Both the position numbers and the translations under genes were made by a program. The notes under the pieces were generated by a model that ran no database searches, was not told the DNA's origin, and saw only the letters and a list, made by a program, of their open reading frames with translations. 64,000 nucleotides of DNA from Chelydra serpentina (Eukaryota > Chordata > Testudines > Chelydridae), in assembly GCA_037349315.1 (NCBI GenBank), contig JBAIAC010000001.1, forward strand, positions 2,604,001 through 2,668,000. Reading direction: 5' to 3'. Each line of letters opens with the position of its first letter. Positions within the stretch are counted from its first letter, which is position 1. Positions 45,067-55,194 of the stretch are shown piece by piece.

Positions 45067-47560
45067 TCTGTCTCTGAGTGTATTTATTGGAGCCCTGAAA
45101 GCAATAATGCACTGTATCTATGTCACAAGATGAAGTGGGAGGCAAGGAATCAGAGATGAATCCGAAGTTTGAAGTTAAGATCCAGATCCTAATTCCGCCA
45201 AACTATGTGGTGAGGCGGAGGAGGACGAGTAAAAGGGTGAGAGGACCAGGCCCATCTCCAGATAAATATCAGGAGTTGTTACAGAGGGCAAGTATGACAC
45301 AGACTTCAAACAGGTAAATAAAGAAAGCTGATCACATTCTTAACCTGCCAGCTTGACAGTCTTTCTCTAAATTATTTTTATAAAGGTATTTTTAACTAGT
45401 TTCTTTTCTCCACCCATTTTGTCAAGAGAATATTTCAGTTACAAAAAAGACGGCACCTCCCTCCTCTCCTTGCACCCTTCCCTGGTAACTTTAACAAATA
45501 TGAAAACAAAAAAAGGCAAATATAATTGTTCTTCTATCTCCCTTGCCTACCTCCTAGGTCACCAGCTTTAAAAAAAACCCTGTCTCTCTCTCTCTCCTAC
45601 TAAAAGAAACCAAATGAGGAAAAAGCAAAGCATTTGCCTCATCCCCATCTTTCAGGATTCTCACCTTCATGCTATGTTTGGAATGTGCATATAGTACATC
45701 AGAAGCCCTTTTATCTAGCTATGAACAAAACTGTGTCCTCCTCTTTCTCCCCCATTCCTCTCAATAACATTTTCATTCCTTAACAACACTGATGTTCCCA
45801 AACCCAAAGTTTCCTGAGCTTCATTTAAAAACATTTCAAAGCATTACAGTAAATAGTGTTCCCTCCCCCACCCCTGCCTCCCTCCTCCTCCAGAGAATTT
45901 GAGCAGAGAGTTCTGTTTCCAGAAACATTTTGTGATGTTTCTATCTGAGTTTAATAACTGATCGTTCCATCTGTCTGGAGAGTTTGTTTTTTGGGAAATT
46001 AGATTAGATACACAGCATTCGTCCCGTTAGAAAATAGTATGCTTTATAAGCCTGAACTTGAGAAACATTTTTGTTATTGGGCCTGGGATTCTTAAGGCAT
46101 TTTTGATATTCCAAATTATTTTCTTAAATTGGATGATTCTTCTAACACTTCTGTCAGGGTTTGTACAGGACAGGTTGTGATGCTTTCTGGCCACATACAT
46201 AAATGGAGAGTTCTTTGTTTTCTGCTCTTGATTCCACAAGCAATGGACCTGAATCCTGCTGGAGACTGGGAAGACAAGTATTGGAAGAGATTGAAAGGAA
46301 AAAGAGATCAAGTAAATCTTGAACTCCATGTTCCTGCAACTCTTACTCATGCATGGATTTCAGTGAAGCAATATGTACAAGAACAATGGCCGAGGTGTTG
46401 CTATGCTCCGTGTTACAACGCCTATCTGATTTAGGATTATCAATGGGATTTATGCTCCCAAGGGCCTAAATCCCTTTTGAAAATGAGATTGAGGCCTCTA
46501 AATCAGTTAGGGTTGCAATGGTGAGTGCAGCAATAGCTAGATATTTTTTTAAAATCTGGCCCTTAGCAAGAATTGCAGGATTGGATGCATATTTATATGC
46601 TTGAGTAAAAATGGCTCAATAGGACTCCTTATTAAAGCTAATGCAATTGCAAGGCAATTAGGAAGAATAATTTTCTATATTCTCAGAATTTGTGTGAAAT
46701 CCAGACTTGAATCTGACCTATGACTTGATATTTTAATGACCTAAATTTTACTGCTACAGAGAGCAGTCTAATCAAACGAGAGGCAAAGAGTGTAAAATAA
46801 TTTACATGTTTTATCTGGAAAGGTCAAGTTCTGAAAAAGAATGTGACCATTTCTACTAAGGTGTTTACCCATCAAAGGCAAAACCAATATACACCATTAT
46901 GAAAAATAGCACATACATTTTATAAGATATTTTGGGGGACAAAGATTAATCATTACCAACAGCTACCTGTTAACTCTAACTATTGAGAGTTAGTGGTCTT
47001 CCACAATGAACAGCTGATAGGGGGCCTGATTCTCAGCTGGTGAAAATGTCAATTTGCTGTTGCGCAGTTCACTATTTAGTGTTTTTACTTTAACTAGTTT
47101 TCCTAGAAACTCTTTGTTTTTTCCCTTTTCTTAGAAATAAGAAAATAGATGAAAGATGGTAAATATTTAAATTGTTGATGCTTTTCCGATGCACTTCTAA
47201 TGGACCCTACAACATGTCAAAATAATTTGAACCCTTCAGCATCACAACTTAAACTAAAGGAATAAACCCATACTTTGGTGCAATAGTAGGTGGTTACCCT
47301 GCGTGGATTAGCCACAACTATGACACTTACTTTTCAAGAGCAGTTAACAATCTCCTTGAAATGTTTCAGTGGGCACCTTTAAAAATTTGTACAATTTCAA
47401 AAGATTCTACCCTTTCTAGAGGGATTCCCCTGTATATAGTTTCAGAAATATTGCTGGAAATAGTAAAATATTTCAAAACACTAAGGTAAAACTTTAAAGA
47501 GCACAAAAGGCCCAGTGTTGCAAGGCCAGATACATACCTTTTGAGTAAGTGCCTAACTCC
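45067..47560. other. Non-coding stretch, nothing firmly recognised
   Basis: The open frames at 45120-45317 (65 codons, very basic) and 46027-46434 (both strands) have no recognisable domain. TTAGG-rich repeat-like words begin near 46450. Confidence 0.4.
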
Positions 47561-47698
47561 TACTAAAATCAATGGGATGACTAAATCCCATGTTCAAAAG
47601 GGAATTAGGCATTGAAAGTGAATGGGCTTAGGTGTCTATGTACCTAAGTCATTTTTGAAAATGGGACTTATATTTTAAAGGTATTTAGGGGTGGGTAT

Positions 47699-48537
47699 TG
47701 GGTTGCCAACTTTCTAATCGCACAAAACCAAACACCCCCACCCTTCCTCCTGCCCCGCCCCTTCCCTGAGGCCCTGCCACTGCCCCGGCCCTTCTCTGAG
47801 ACCCCACCCCCTGCTTGCCCCATCCCCCTTCCCACTGTCGCTCGGTCTCCCCCACCCTCACTCTTTCACCAGGCTGGGGCAGGGGTTAGGGTGCGGGAGG
47901 GTGGGTGAGGGCTCGGGCTGGGGGTGCAGGCTCTGGGGTTAGGCCAGAGATGAGGGTTTTGGGGTGCAGGAGAGGGCTCTGGGCTGGGGCAGTGGATTGG
48001 GGTGTGGGGGCATATGCGCTCTGGGCTGGCAGTATGGGCTCTGGGTGGGGCCAGAAATGGGGTTCAGGGTGTGGGAGATGGCTGCAGGCTGGGGTAGGTG
48101 GTTGGGGTGCAGGAGGGAGTGTGGGGTCCCAGCAGCACTTATCGCGGCTCCCAGGAAGTGGCTGCCAGGTCCCTGTGGCCCCTAAGTGCATGGGCAGCCA
48201 GGGAGGCTCCAGGCGCTGCCCTGACGCCCACAGATGCTGCCCCCGCAGCTCCCATTGGCCATGCTTCCCAACCAATGGGAGCTGCAGAGCCGGCACTCGG
48301 GAGAGGCAGCGTGCAGGGCCTCCCTGGCCGTCCATGTGCCTAGGGGCTACAGGGACCTGGTGGCCACTTCAGGGGGCCACACGGAGCCAGGGAAGGTAGG
48401 GAGCCTGTCTTAACCCCAGGCCCCCGCTGTGCCACCAACTGGACTTTTAATGGCCTGGTCGGCAGTGCCGACGGGAGCTGCCAAGGTCCCTTTCTGACCG
48501 GGCATTCTGGTCAAAAACCAGACACCTGGAAACCCTA
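47699..48537. repeat. GC-rich repeat, third TAGGGT-family copy
   Basis: Starts TTGGGTTGCCAACTTTCTAA and ends CCAGACACCTGGAAACCCTA, with the paired AGCTCCCATTGG/CCAATGGGAGCT block at 48247-48283. The long opposed frames within it (up to 164 codons) are low-complexity and non-coding. Confidence 0.6.
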
Positions 48538-48540
48538 GGT

Positions 48541-49350
48541 CAGAGGTGGGCAAACTACGGCCTGTGGGCCACATCCGGCACATGGGACCATCCTGCCCGG
48601 CCTTTGAGATCCCAGCTGGGGAAGCTAGTCCCTGGCCCCTCCCCTGCTGTCCTCCCTCCCCCGCAGCCTCAACTCACGGCACCGCCCGCACTCTGGCCCA
48701 CTGCTCCTGCCAGGCAGTGCGGCGGCATGGCTGGCTCCAGCCAGGCTGTGAGCTCCTGATGCTCTGAGCAGCATGGTAAGGGGGCGGGGAGCAGGGGGCA
48801 GGTGGATAGGTGTGGGAGGGCCTGTTGGGGGACAGGGGTGTGGATAGGGGTCGGGGCAGTCAGGGGACAGCGGGCATGAGGAGTTGGATGGGGGTGGGGT
48901 CCCAAAGGGGCGGTTAGGGGTGCGAGGTCCTGGGAGGGGGCAGTCAGGGGACAAGGAGCAAAGGGTGTTGGATGGGTTTGGGGTTTGGGGGAGGCAGTCA
49001 GGGGATGGGGAACAGGGGGGTTGGATAGGCGTGGGAGTCCTGGGGTGCCTGTCGGGGCGGGGGTGGTGGTGGATAGGGATTGGGGCAGTTAGGGGACAGG
49101 GAGAAGGGGGGGGTTGGATAGGGGGTAGGGTCCCTGAGGCAGTTAGGGGTAGAGGGTCCCAGGAGGGGTCGGTCAGGGGACAAGGAGCAGAGGGTGTTAG
49201 ATGGGTCAAGGATTCTGAGGGGTGCAGTCAGGAGGTGGGAAGTAGGAGGGGGCCAGGCTGTTTTGGGCGGCACAGCCTTCCCTACCTGGCCCTCCATATA
49301 GTTTCGCAATCCCGATGTGGCCCTTGGGCAAAAACGTTTGCCCACCCCTG
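48541..49350. mobile_element. hAT MITE, 810 bp, with 8-bp TSD
   Basis: Ends CAGAGGTGGGCAAACTACGG and, inward from the right, CAGGGGTGGGCAAACGTTTT. It is flanked by the perfect 8-bp duplication CCCTAGGT (48533-48540 and 49351-49358), the end of which belongs to the disrupted GC-rich repeat. The interior is G-rich, tandem-like GTTGGATGGG/GTCAGGGGAC sequence. No transposase is visible. Frames up to 194 codons are low-complexity artefacts. Confidence 0.92.
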
Positions 49351-50937
49351 CCCTAGGTGGTCCTAAGGATTCACATAGGTGCCTAGTGGGATTTTCCAAA
49401 CCATGTAGGCCCAAATCCTTAAAGGTATGTAGGTTTCTATTAGCCTTTTTAGGCTCTAAGTGCATCATTTAGGCACCACTGACATTTTCAAAACTGCTTC
49501 TCAGCTGCCTGCTCACCCTGCAGGTGCCTAAGTCCTCAAGGCACCTAGGTTTCTGCTGGTCTACATTTGCAAAGCTGCCTAAGCCTTGAGACCTTCCACT
49601 CCAGCTAATGAGCAGCTCTGATCCCTAGCTCAAGCTAAAGCCTCGGAACCCTCAAAGTGAGATTTTCAAACTAGGCACGGAGCACCTATCTCACCAGCCA
49701 GGCCCCGCTCATATAGGCATGTTCAGAACATGCCTAAGACCTGATACCTCCCACCTCCACATCAGGAGGACCCAGTGTAGGCCACCAATAGATTGGGGGG
49801 TGGGGGGGAGTATAACACCTGCACAAAAGACAGATGGGGCACAGGGAAACATATTACTAGCATAAAAGGTATCAGACATGAGCAGCAGACAGAGGGTTTT
49901 GGCTGCTAGGGCAAAAGCTACTTAAGTGGCTGATCTGCATTAGGTGCCTAACTCCAGGAGAGGATCCTGAGTAGACGGAGGTGCCTCTCTCTAGTCCATC
50001 AGCCAGGTGCACCAGGTCAGCTAGTTAAGTACTTAAGACCCAGGATATGGGAGACTCAGGTTCAAATCTCCACTCTGTCCAAGAGGAACAGGAATTTGGG
50101 AGGTGGGAGACCTTGGTTTAAGTTCTTGCCTCTCTCAGACAGAGTATGGATTTGAATCTGTCTCCCACTTCCTGTGAGAGTGCTCTAGGGCTACTGGCTA
50201 TAAAGGGCCACCACCTTTAGGTAAAGCAGCCTCAAAACATACCTACTGGATCAGGCCCCAGAGGCTTGATAGGCAGAGGAATGCCTAATTTGTGAATCTG
50301 CTGGGGCTTAGTTGTGAGCTAGGCATCAGGTGGCAGCATGCATGCCCACCTAAGGAATTTAGGTGTCTACAGGTTTAGGCAGCACCTAAGCAAGGTTTGC
50401 CAGGATTTAAAGGTCAGATTTTGGAGCCTAAAAATGGCAGATAGGCACCTAAATCTCTTTGTGGATCTAGCCTAGAGTGCCTAGCTTGGGACCAATAGGT
50501 GGTAGGTTACCCCAGGGTTAGATGTTGCAATGCTTAGTGGCACAGTGCCTGATAACTTTGAGGCTCTGAGACCTAAATCTCATCAATAGCAATGGAAGTT
50601 AAGCATTGAGGTGCTTTTAAAAATCTCACTAGTGCCTAAATATTTTTAAAATCTGTCCCTTAGATCTTGCAATGTTGAAAATCAAGCCCCGAGTCCCAAT
50701 GTCCACATCTGAGAGTTAGTCTAGTTTAGTAGTATGTGAGTTTAAAGTGAAATAGCTCTATGCCAGAGAAGACTCCATGTAAAGACACTTTTATTCCACA
50801 TTAAGAATGTCTTTTTCTGGTTTTGTTTAGTCCACTTCCAAAAGAGATCAAGCTAATTGAGAACAAGGTACTCTTATTCCAGACAAGTGTCCACACATGA
50901 AGTTATTCCAGAATAGCTGTTCCCAAATAACTTTACG

Positions 50938-51036
50938 GGCTTGTCTACACTTACTGGGGGATCGATGCATGGCAACGGATGCATCAACAGTCAAAGACCC
51001 ACTAAACTGACTGCAGATTACTCTCCCATCGACTCA
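50938..51036. repeat. Half of a Harbinger-like MITE
   Basis: Starts GGGCTTGTCTACACTTACTG and continues with GGATCGATGCATGGCAAC and CTCTCCCATCGACTCATT, a left half of a GTCTACACT-type MITE. It is cut by the LTR fragment that follows. Confidence 0.5.
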
Positions 51037-51246
51037 TTGTGTCATTGCACCCCATAAGGCTTTATGGAAATATGCTTATGAATGTATATATGACATAACT
51101 GGAATATGTTTTATGCTACATGTGCCATGTAACATATCTCTGTAAAGGTTATGATCTACTGAATCTATTCATCCTATGTCTATGCATGTATCATTTTTGT
51201 ATTTGAAGTTATGAATATTGGCTGTGTACTGGTTTGATTTTAAGTG
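51037..51246 (+). repeat. LTR fragment related to the 55-57 kb LTRs
   Basis: It contains ATAAGGCTTTATGGAAATAT, CATAACTGGAATATG, CATGTGCCATGTAACATATC and GAAGTTATGAATATTGGC, matching the first 210 bp of the solo LTRs at 55.1 kb. 3'-truncated. Confidence 0.8.
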
Positions 51247-51255
51247 CTCTCCATT

Positions 51256-52206
51256 GACTGCACTGCCGCCTAAGGCTAGGCTACAGCACAAGAGCAGGCT
51301 GAGGCAGCTGGCTGCTGCTGCACGAGAAGAGGGGGAGGAGGTGCACACATGATTGGCAGCCCTCCCATCCCCCAGCACCCACCGGGAGGCAATGCTGAGG
51401 GGGTTTCCGGCTAGGATATCTCTGGACCTCACTCACCTGAGCAGCTGCTGGGGCTTCCTTGAATGTCTGACCCTGTGATCCTGTGCCCCCCAGCCCACAG
51501 TCTTGGGGCAAGGGGCAGCCCCTCCCACCATGTGACTACAGTGTGGGGCAGCAGGCTGCAGCAGGTGAGGAAGCCACATGTGATGGCAGCCCCCTCTCCC
51601 TCCAGGACCCACCCACCACAGGGAAGGTGAGGGGACTTCCTGGACCTGAGCAGCTGGCGCTTGGGTGAGTGTAGTGACGCCCTGCATCCCCCACCCACAG
51701 TCACTGCTTCTGCCCCACGCTGGGCAAAGGGCAGTCCTATCCCCCAATGATGCTATGGTGAGGGGCAGCGGAAGTCAGGGAGAGGGTTGGGGCCCTAGCC
51801 CCTGGGCAGCCTGTCTGCACCCCAATCTCCTGAACTGCGGCCCTGCCCCACCCCAGAACCCGTGTCCCTAGCCAGAACTCTTACCCCCTGCACCCCAACC
51901 CTCAGCCCCAGCCCTGAGCCCCCTCCTACACCCCTACTCCAGCCCAGACCCTGCACCCAAACTCCCTCACAGAGCACATCCCCCACACCCACTCCTCCTG
52001 CCCCAGCCCAGATCCCACACCCCAACTCCCTCTCAGAGCCTACCCCCCACACCCAAACGCCCTCCCAGAGCCCAACACCTCCCCGCTCCTGCACCCAAAC
52101 TTCCTCCCAGACCCTTAGGGAGGTGGTGGTATGTGTGATGTGGGGAGCGACTTGGACCCGTTATGAGCACCACCAAAAATTATACAAACCTGCCGCCCCT
52201 GTTTAA
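51256..52206. repeat. GC-rich repeat with tandem CACCC-rich section
   Basis: Boundaries CTGCCGCCTAAGGCTAG and CAAACCTGCCGCCCC contain a shared GCCGCC word. The section 51870-52110 is a loose tandem of about 28-bp units around CACCCAAACTCCCTC and CAGAGCC. Multiple opposed frames are low-complexity. Confidence 0.45.
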
Positions 52207-53021
52207 ACCTGCAAATGACCTGTGCCCATGCTGCAGAGGAAAGTGAAAAACATGAACAGTACTGTATTTCTGCTCTCTCTCACACAATCATCACCTGAGT
52301 GAAAAGCAGCTGACAGAAGCTGAACCCAGCAGAAAGAGCAAAACATTTGCCTCTTTTATAGCACCCCTCATTACTGATTATTCAGATTATTAAAATGGTC
52401 CACAGACTGTTGATCCTTTTGGACTCCTAGAGTCTGTTGAAGAAATGCAAGGTTAGAAAAGAATCTAGCTATGGTGAGAATCTGCAGTGCTAGTTGGAGT
52501 GCACAGTTAAATCAGTACATCTGACCCACAGCAAAGAGTGCCTTGAGTAGGAAGGTGCCATTTTTACAGTCCCTTTCCTAACACAGCATAGACCTTTAAG
52601 GCTTGCCCATCACTAGTTCTGACACAGTTCATGGTGAGGGTCTAGTTCTATCCTCATTTACACAGATGTATATTAGGGATGACTATGGGTAAAATCCTGA
52701 CTTTACTGAAATCAATGAAAGTTTTGTCATTGACTACAATGGGGACAAGATTTCATCAAGGGATTTAAAACTTGCGTAAGTGAGAAGACAGTCTGGCCTA
52801 TGTTTCTAACTCTCATGGCTATATAATTAGATGATTTCTTCTTGAAATATGTATTTATTTACTGTTTTTAAACATACAAAGACTTTCTCCAAATAGCCTG
52901 TTTCGGTACTTACACCCCACAGGGTCAATAGTCATTCTGAGAAGCTGGCTAATTAGCAATCCCCTGATAACTCCTTAAATAGCTGACCACTCCTTACCAA
53001 GCCCCCACTTTGACAGGTGCC
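52207..53021. other. Non-coding stretch, nothing recognised
   Basis: FSHR intron 1 near the exon 1 side, with no supported feature. Confidence 0.45.
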
Positions 53022-53097
53022 TATGTTTTAGAGTTCCATTTCCTTATAAAAATAAGGATATACTGATTTTCCTAGTCCCTAGATGGCAGATTCTAAC
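53022..53097 (+). repeat. Left arm of a perfect 76-bp inverted repeat
   Basis: This 76-bp segment (starts TATGTTTTAGAGTTCC, ends GCAGATTCTAAC) is the exact reverse complement of 53952-54027. Neither arm resembles a repeat named elsewhere in the window. Identity stops sharply at both ends. Confidence 0.95.
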
Positions 53098-53951
53098 TGT
53101 GTAATCTAAAGAAATAAATCACAATTAGCGGTCTATGCTTGGAGTGTGGTTCACCCAGGATTTAGGCCACCCATGGATTATTTTCCCTCTAGTTGGTTGT
53201 ATAATGATTTAAATATTCACTGCCTTTCTGTAGTTAGTTTAGTCATTTTTTCAAGAGCCTCACTGCAGTCCATTGCTTTTATTTAAGCTGCGTGCCTAAC
53301 ACAAGTTTTGACCACCCCTTCTGATTAAAAATAAAATCCTTTGTGCACAAAAGCTGTGGGGTAATTTTAGTATAACAGATGTAAACTGGTTTGTAAGAGC
53401 TAGCTAGTGAATGATCAGCTGTGTTATTCTGCTTTGGCCCTTCCATCCAAACTGGCTGCTATAATTACTATTAAAGGATTTACCCAGGTATGCTCATTTT
53501 ACATTAGGTTTGTGATATTAGCTGATTATGGGAGTAGCTGCTTTAAAGCAAAAAAAAAGAGAACACACTTTGGCTTATTTGAATGGTCAATATTGGCTTT
53601 TGTGTGCATTATCTCACTAGCCTTGTCACCAAATTGGAAGATATCTGATGTCTAGTACTGTACATGTCATCCTATGGGAAACAACTAGAAACTCTACAAA
53701 CTATAAAGCAATTAGCTGAGACAACGCTATATCTTTGCTTTAGTTATCATCATTAATGCAGTCAGTGTTTCAATGAATGATGAGAATCACCTTTTTATTC
53801 AGGCATTTTGGGGGGATGTGGGTGGGAGGGACTGATAACTTTGTAAAGTGCTGCATGACTGCACATAAAAACCACAAGTTCCTTTTTAGAAAATCAACAC
53901 TTCTCTAGAGAGTTACTACTGTACAAACAAAGTGTTTCCAAAGTTCCTTAT
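53098..53951. other. 854-bp spacer of the inverted repeat
   Basis: Ordinary AT-rich intronic sequence between the arms, with no coding or repeat signature. An 82-codon frame at 53407-53655 has nothing recognisable. Confidence 0.6.
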
Positions 53952-54027
53952 GTTAGAATCTGCCATCTAGGGACTAGGAAAATCAGTATATCCTTATTTT
54001 TATAAGGAAATGGAACTCTAAAACATA
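53952..54027 (-). repeat. Right arm of the perfect 76-bp inverted repeat
   Basis: Starts GTTAGAATCTGCC and ends CTCTAAAACATA. It is 76/76 identical to the reverse complement of the left arm. It lies about 430 bp downstream of the FSHR exon 1 donor in transcription order. Confidence 0.95.
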
Positions 54028-54459
54028 GAGTTATGGCAGGCAAAACATGGTACTGTACATATTCCACTCATTTCACATATTCCATTTCAGTTATGCTAAA
54101 GCGGGTTGTAAGGAAAGCTTAGATTCCCAGATACACAATAATACAAATAATTAAAAAATTCCTTTTGAAGCGTACACTTTGCAATATTTAACTGATCTTT
54201 TCTCAATAAAGGTGTTAAAATAGAGATTAGAGTAACAGAGGTTCTTATTATACAGAGTATTAAGGTTTTGAGGGGGATATGGTGATTTAATGAGTGTGAC
54301 AGAGTGCTCTGCTTTTAAAACAGCTGGTATAGGTCTCTTACACAAAGCGCTGGACTCCTCTGAAACTGAGCATGTTGGCTTGCCAAGCAGCAGTTTATTT
54401 TGCAAGGTAACAGCAAAGCTGCTGCTTGAAAATTGCAACAGCTCCCTTTCCTTACTTAC

Positions 54460-54611
54460 AGTTCAGTTGAGTTCCTGGGAATGTCCTGAGGAATCTGGAT
54501 CACTTTGCTCTCCTGACAGATGAATATCCTGTCAGAGCACTGACAGAGATGATGCTGACATCCAAAGCAACCACGCAGGAAAACTATCAAACAGATTAAA
54601 AAAAAAGACAT
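54460..54611 (-). CDS. FSHR: FSHR coding exon 1 (follicle-stimulating hormone receptor)
   Basis: The exon encodes the first 50 residues plus two bases of FSHR, the Gs-coupled plasma-membrane receptor for FSH on Sertoli and granulosa cells. Residues 1-17 form a signal peptide ([17 protein letters not shown]). Residues 18-51 begin the leucine-rich ectodomain with the cysteine cluster [16 protein letters not shown], followed by [18 protein letters not shown]. The spacing CxxxxCxC(x6)C and the CQESKV block match vertebrate FSHR better than the LH or TSH receptors, as far as I can judge. The donor GTAAGTAAG starts at 54459 in phase 2, and the 152-bp coding length fits the known exon 1. An in-frame upstream ATG at 54644 would add 11 non-signal residues and is unlikely. 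An N-S-T sequon at residues 47-49 is notable. No further FSHR exon was found in the window. Confidence 0.93.
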
Positions 54612-54780
54612 GTTTGTCTTTACATCTGTGCTCTCCTCCCTCATTTAAAAGGAAGGCTCTACAGCCTTCTACTGCATGACTAGGAATGACTCCTCTCATT
54701 GAAGATCCGCCTTAAAAGCTGAAGTGAATCATGTGATTCTTAGGGGATGACTTCTTTGCAAGTTTCAGTTCATGGCCTGT
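54612..54780 (-). promoter_or_regulatory. FSHR: FSHR 5' UTR and proximal promoter
   Basis: Sequence directly upstream of the FSHR ATG on the minus strand. There is no TATA box at a convincing position, which fits the TATA-less FSHR promoters known in mammals. A purine-rich GAGGGAGGAGAGC run lies just upstream of the ATG (about 54631-54643). An E-box-type CACATG sits at -124 to -119. The transcription start is not determined. Confidence 0.6.
54730..54735 (-). promoter_or_regulatory. Candidate E-box of the FSHR promoter
   Basis: CACATG on the minus strand, -124 to -119 relative to the A of the ATG at 54611. In mammals a CACGTG E-box bound by USF proteins lies at about this distance and drives FSHR expression. 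Here the centre is CA instead of CG, one transition away. Function is inferred from position only. Confidence 0.5.
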
Positions 54781-55110
54781 GCTCCATAAACATTTTAGGG
54801 AAGGGGTGGAGAGGAGCTGTATGCTAACAGGAACTTATGTGATAAAACTTACTTTATGTTTCAAGTTGTGTGGATGAAGCCACAGAACCTTAATAATCTA
54901 ATTAAAGTGTTTTAAATCTTTTGCATATTTACACTGCAAAAAGTTCTCTTTCTACAGCTGTGTTTTACATGTACAATATTAAACCATAACTAGTAGGGAC
55001 CAAGAACTTTTACCTGTTATTGGATCCCTCTCTCCTTACAAATGCTGAGGTGTTTACATTGTATGCTGGCTTTCCTAGTCAAGGACTTGAATTCTTTGCT
55101 AGTACTTTGC
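54781..55110. other. FSHR upstream region, nothing recognised
   Basis: AT-rich sequence between the proximal promoter and the LTR cluster. Confidence 0.45.
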
Positions 55111-55194
55111 TGTGATGGTGCACCCCCCAAGGCTTTATGGAAATATGCTTATGAATGTATATATATGATGTAACTGGAATATGTTTTATGCTAC

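Larger units (their letters stand above)
47561..50680. repeat. AGGTGCCTAA-rich repeat, split by nested insertions
   Basis: Both outer parts (about 47561-47698 and 49359-50680) are full of AGGTGCCTA/TAGGCACCT words and phrases like TTTTCAAAACTG and AAATCAATGGGA. They read as one family of turtle interspersed repeat. The middle is occupied by a TAGGGT-type GC-rich repeat, which is itself invaded by a hAT MITE. Classification is open. Confidence 0.45.

Noticed and set aside
45120..45317. 65-codon basic frame ending next to a GTAAAT
   Set aside because: No recognisable domain, a weak donor and no acceptor upstream; judged a chance frame.
47886..49468. Many overlapping open frames of 70-194 codons on both strands
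   Set aside because: They fall in G-rich, low-complexity interiors of a GC-rich repeat and a hAT MITE. The translations are biased to P, S, G and W without domains, and both strands are open, which is a composition effect.
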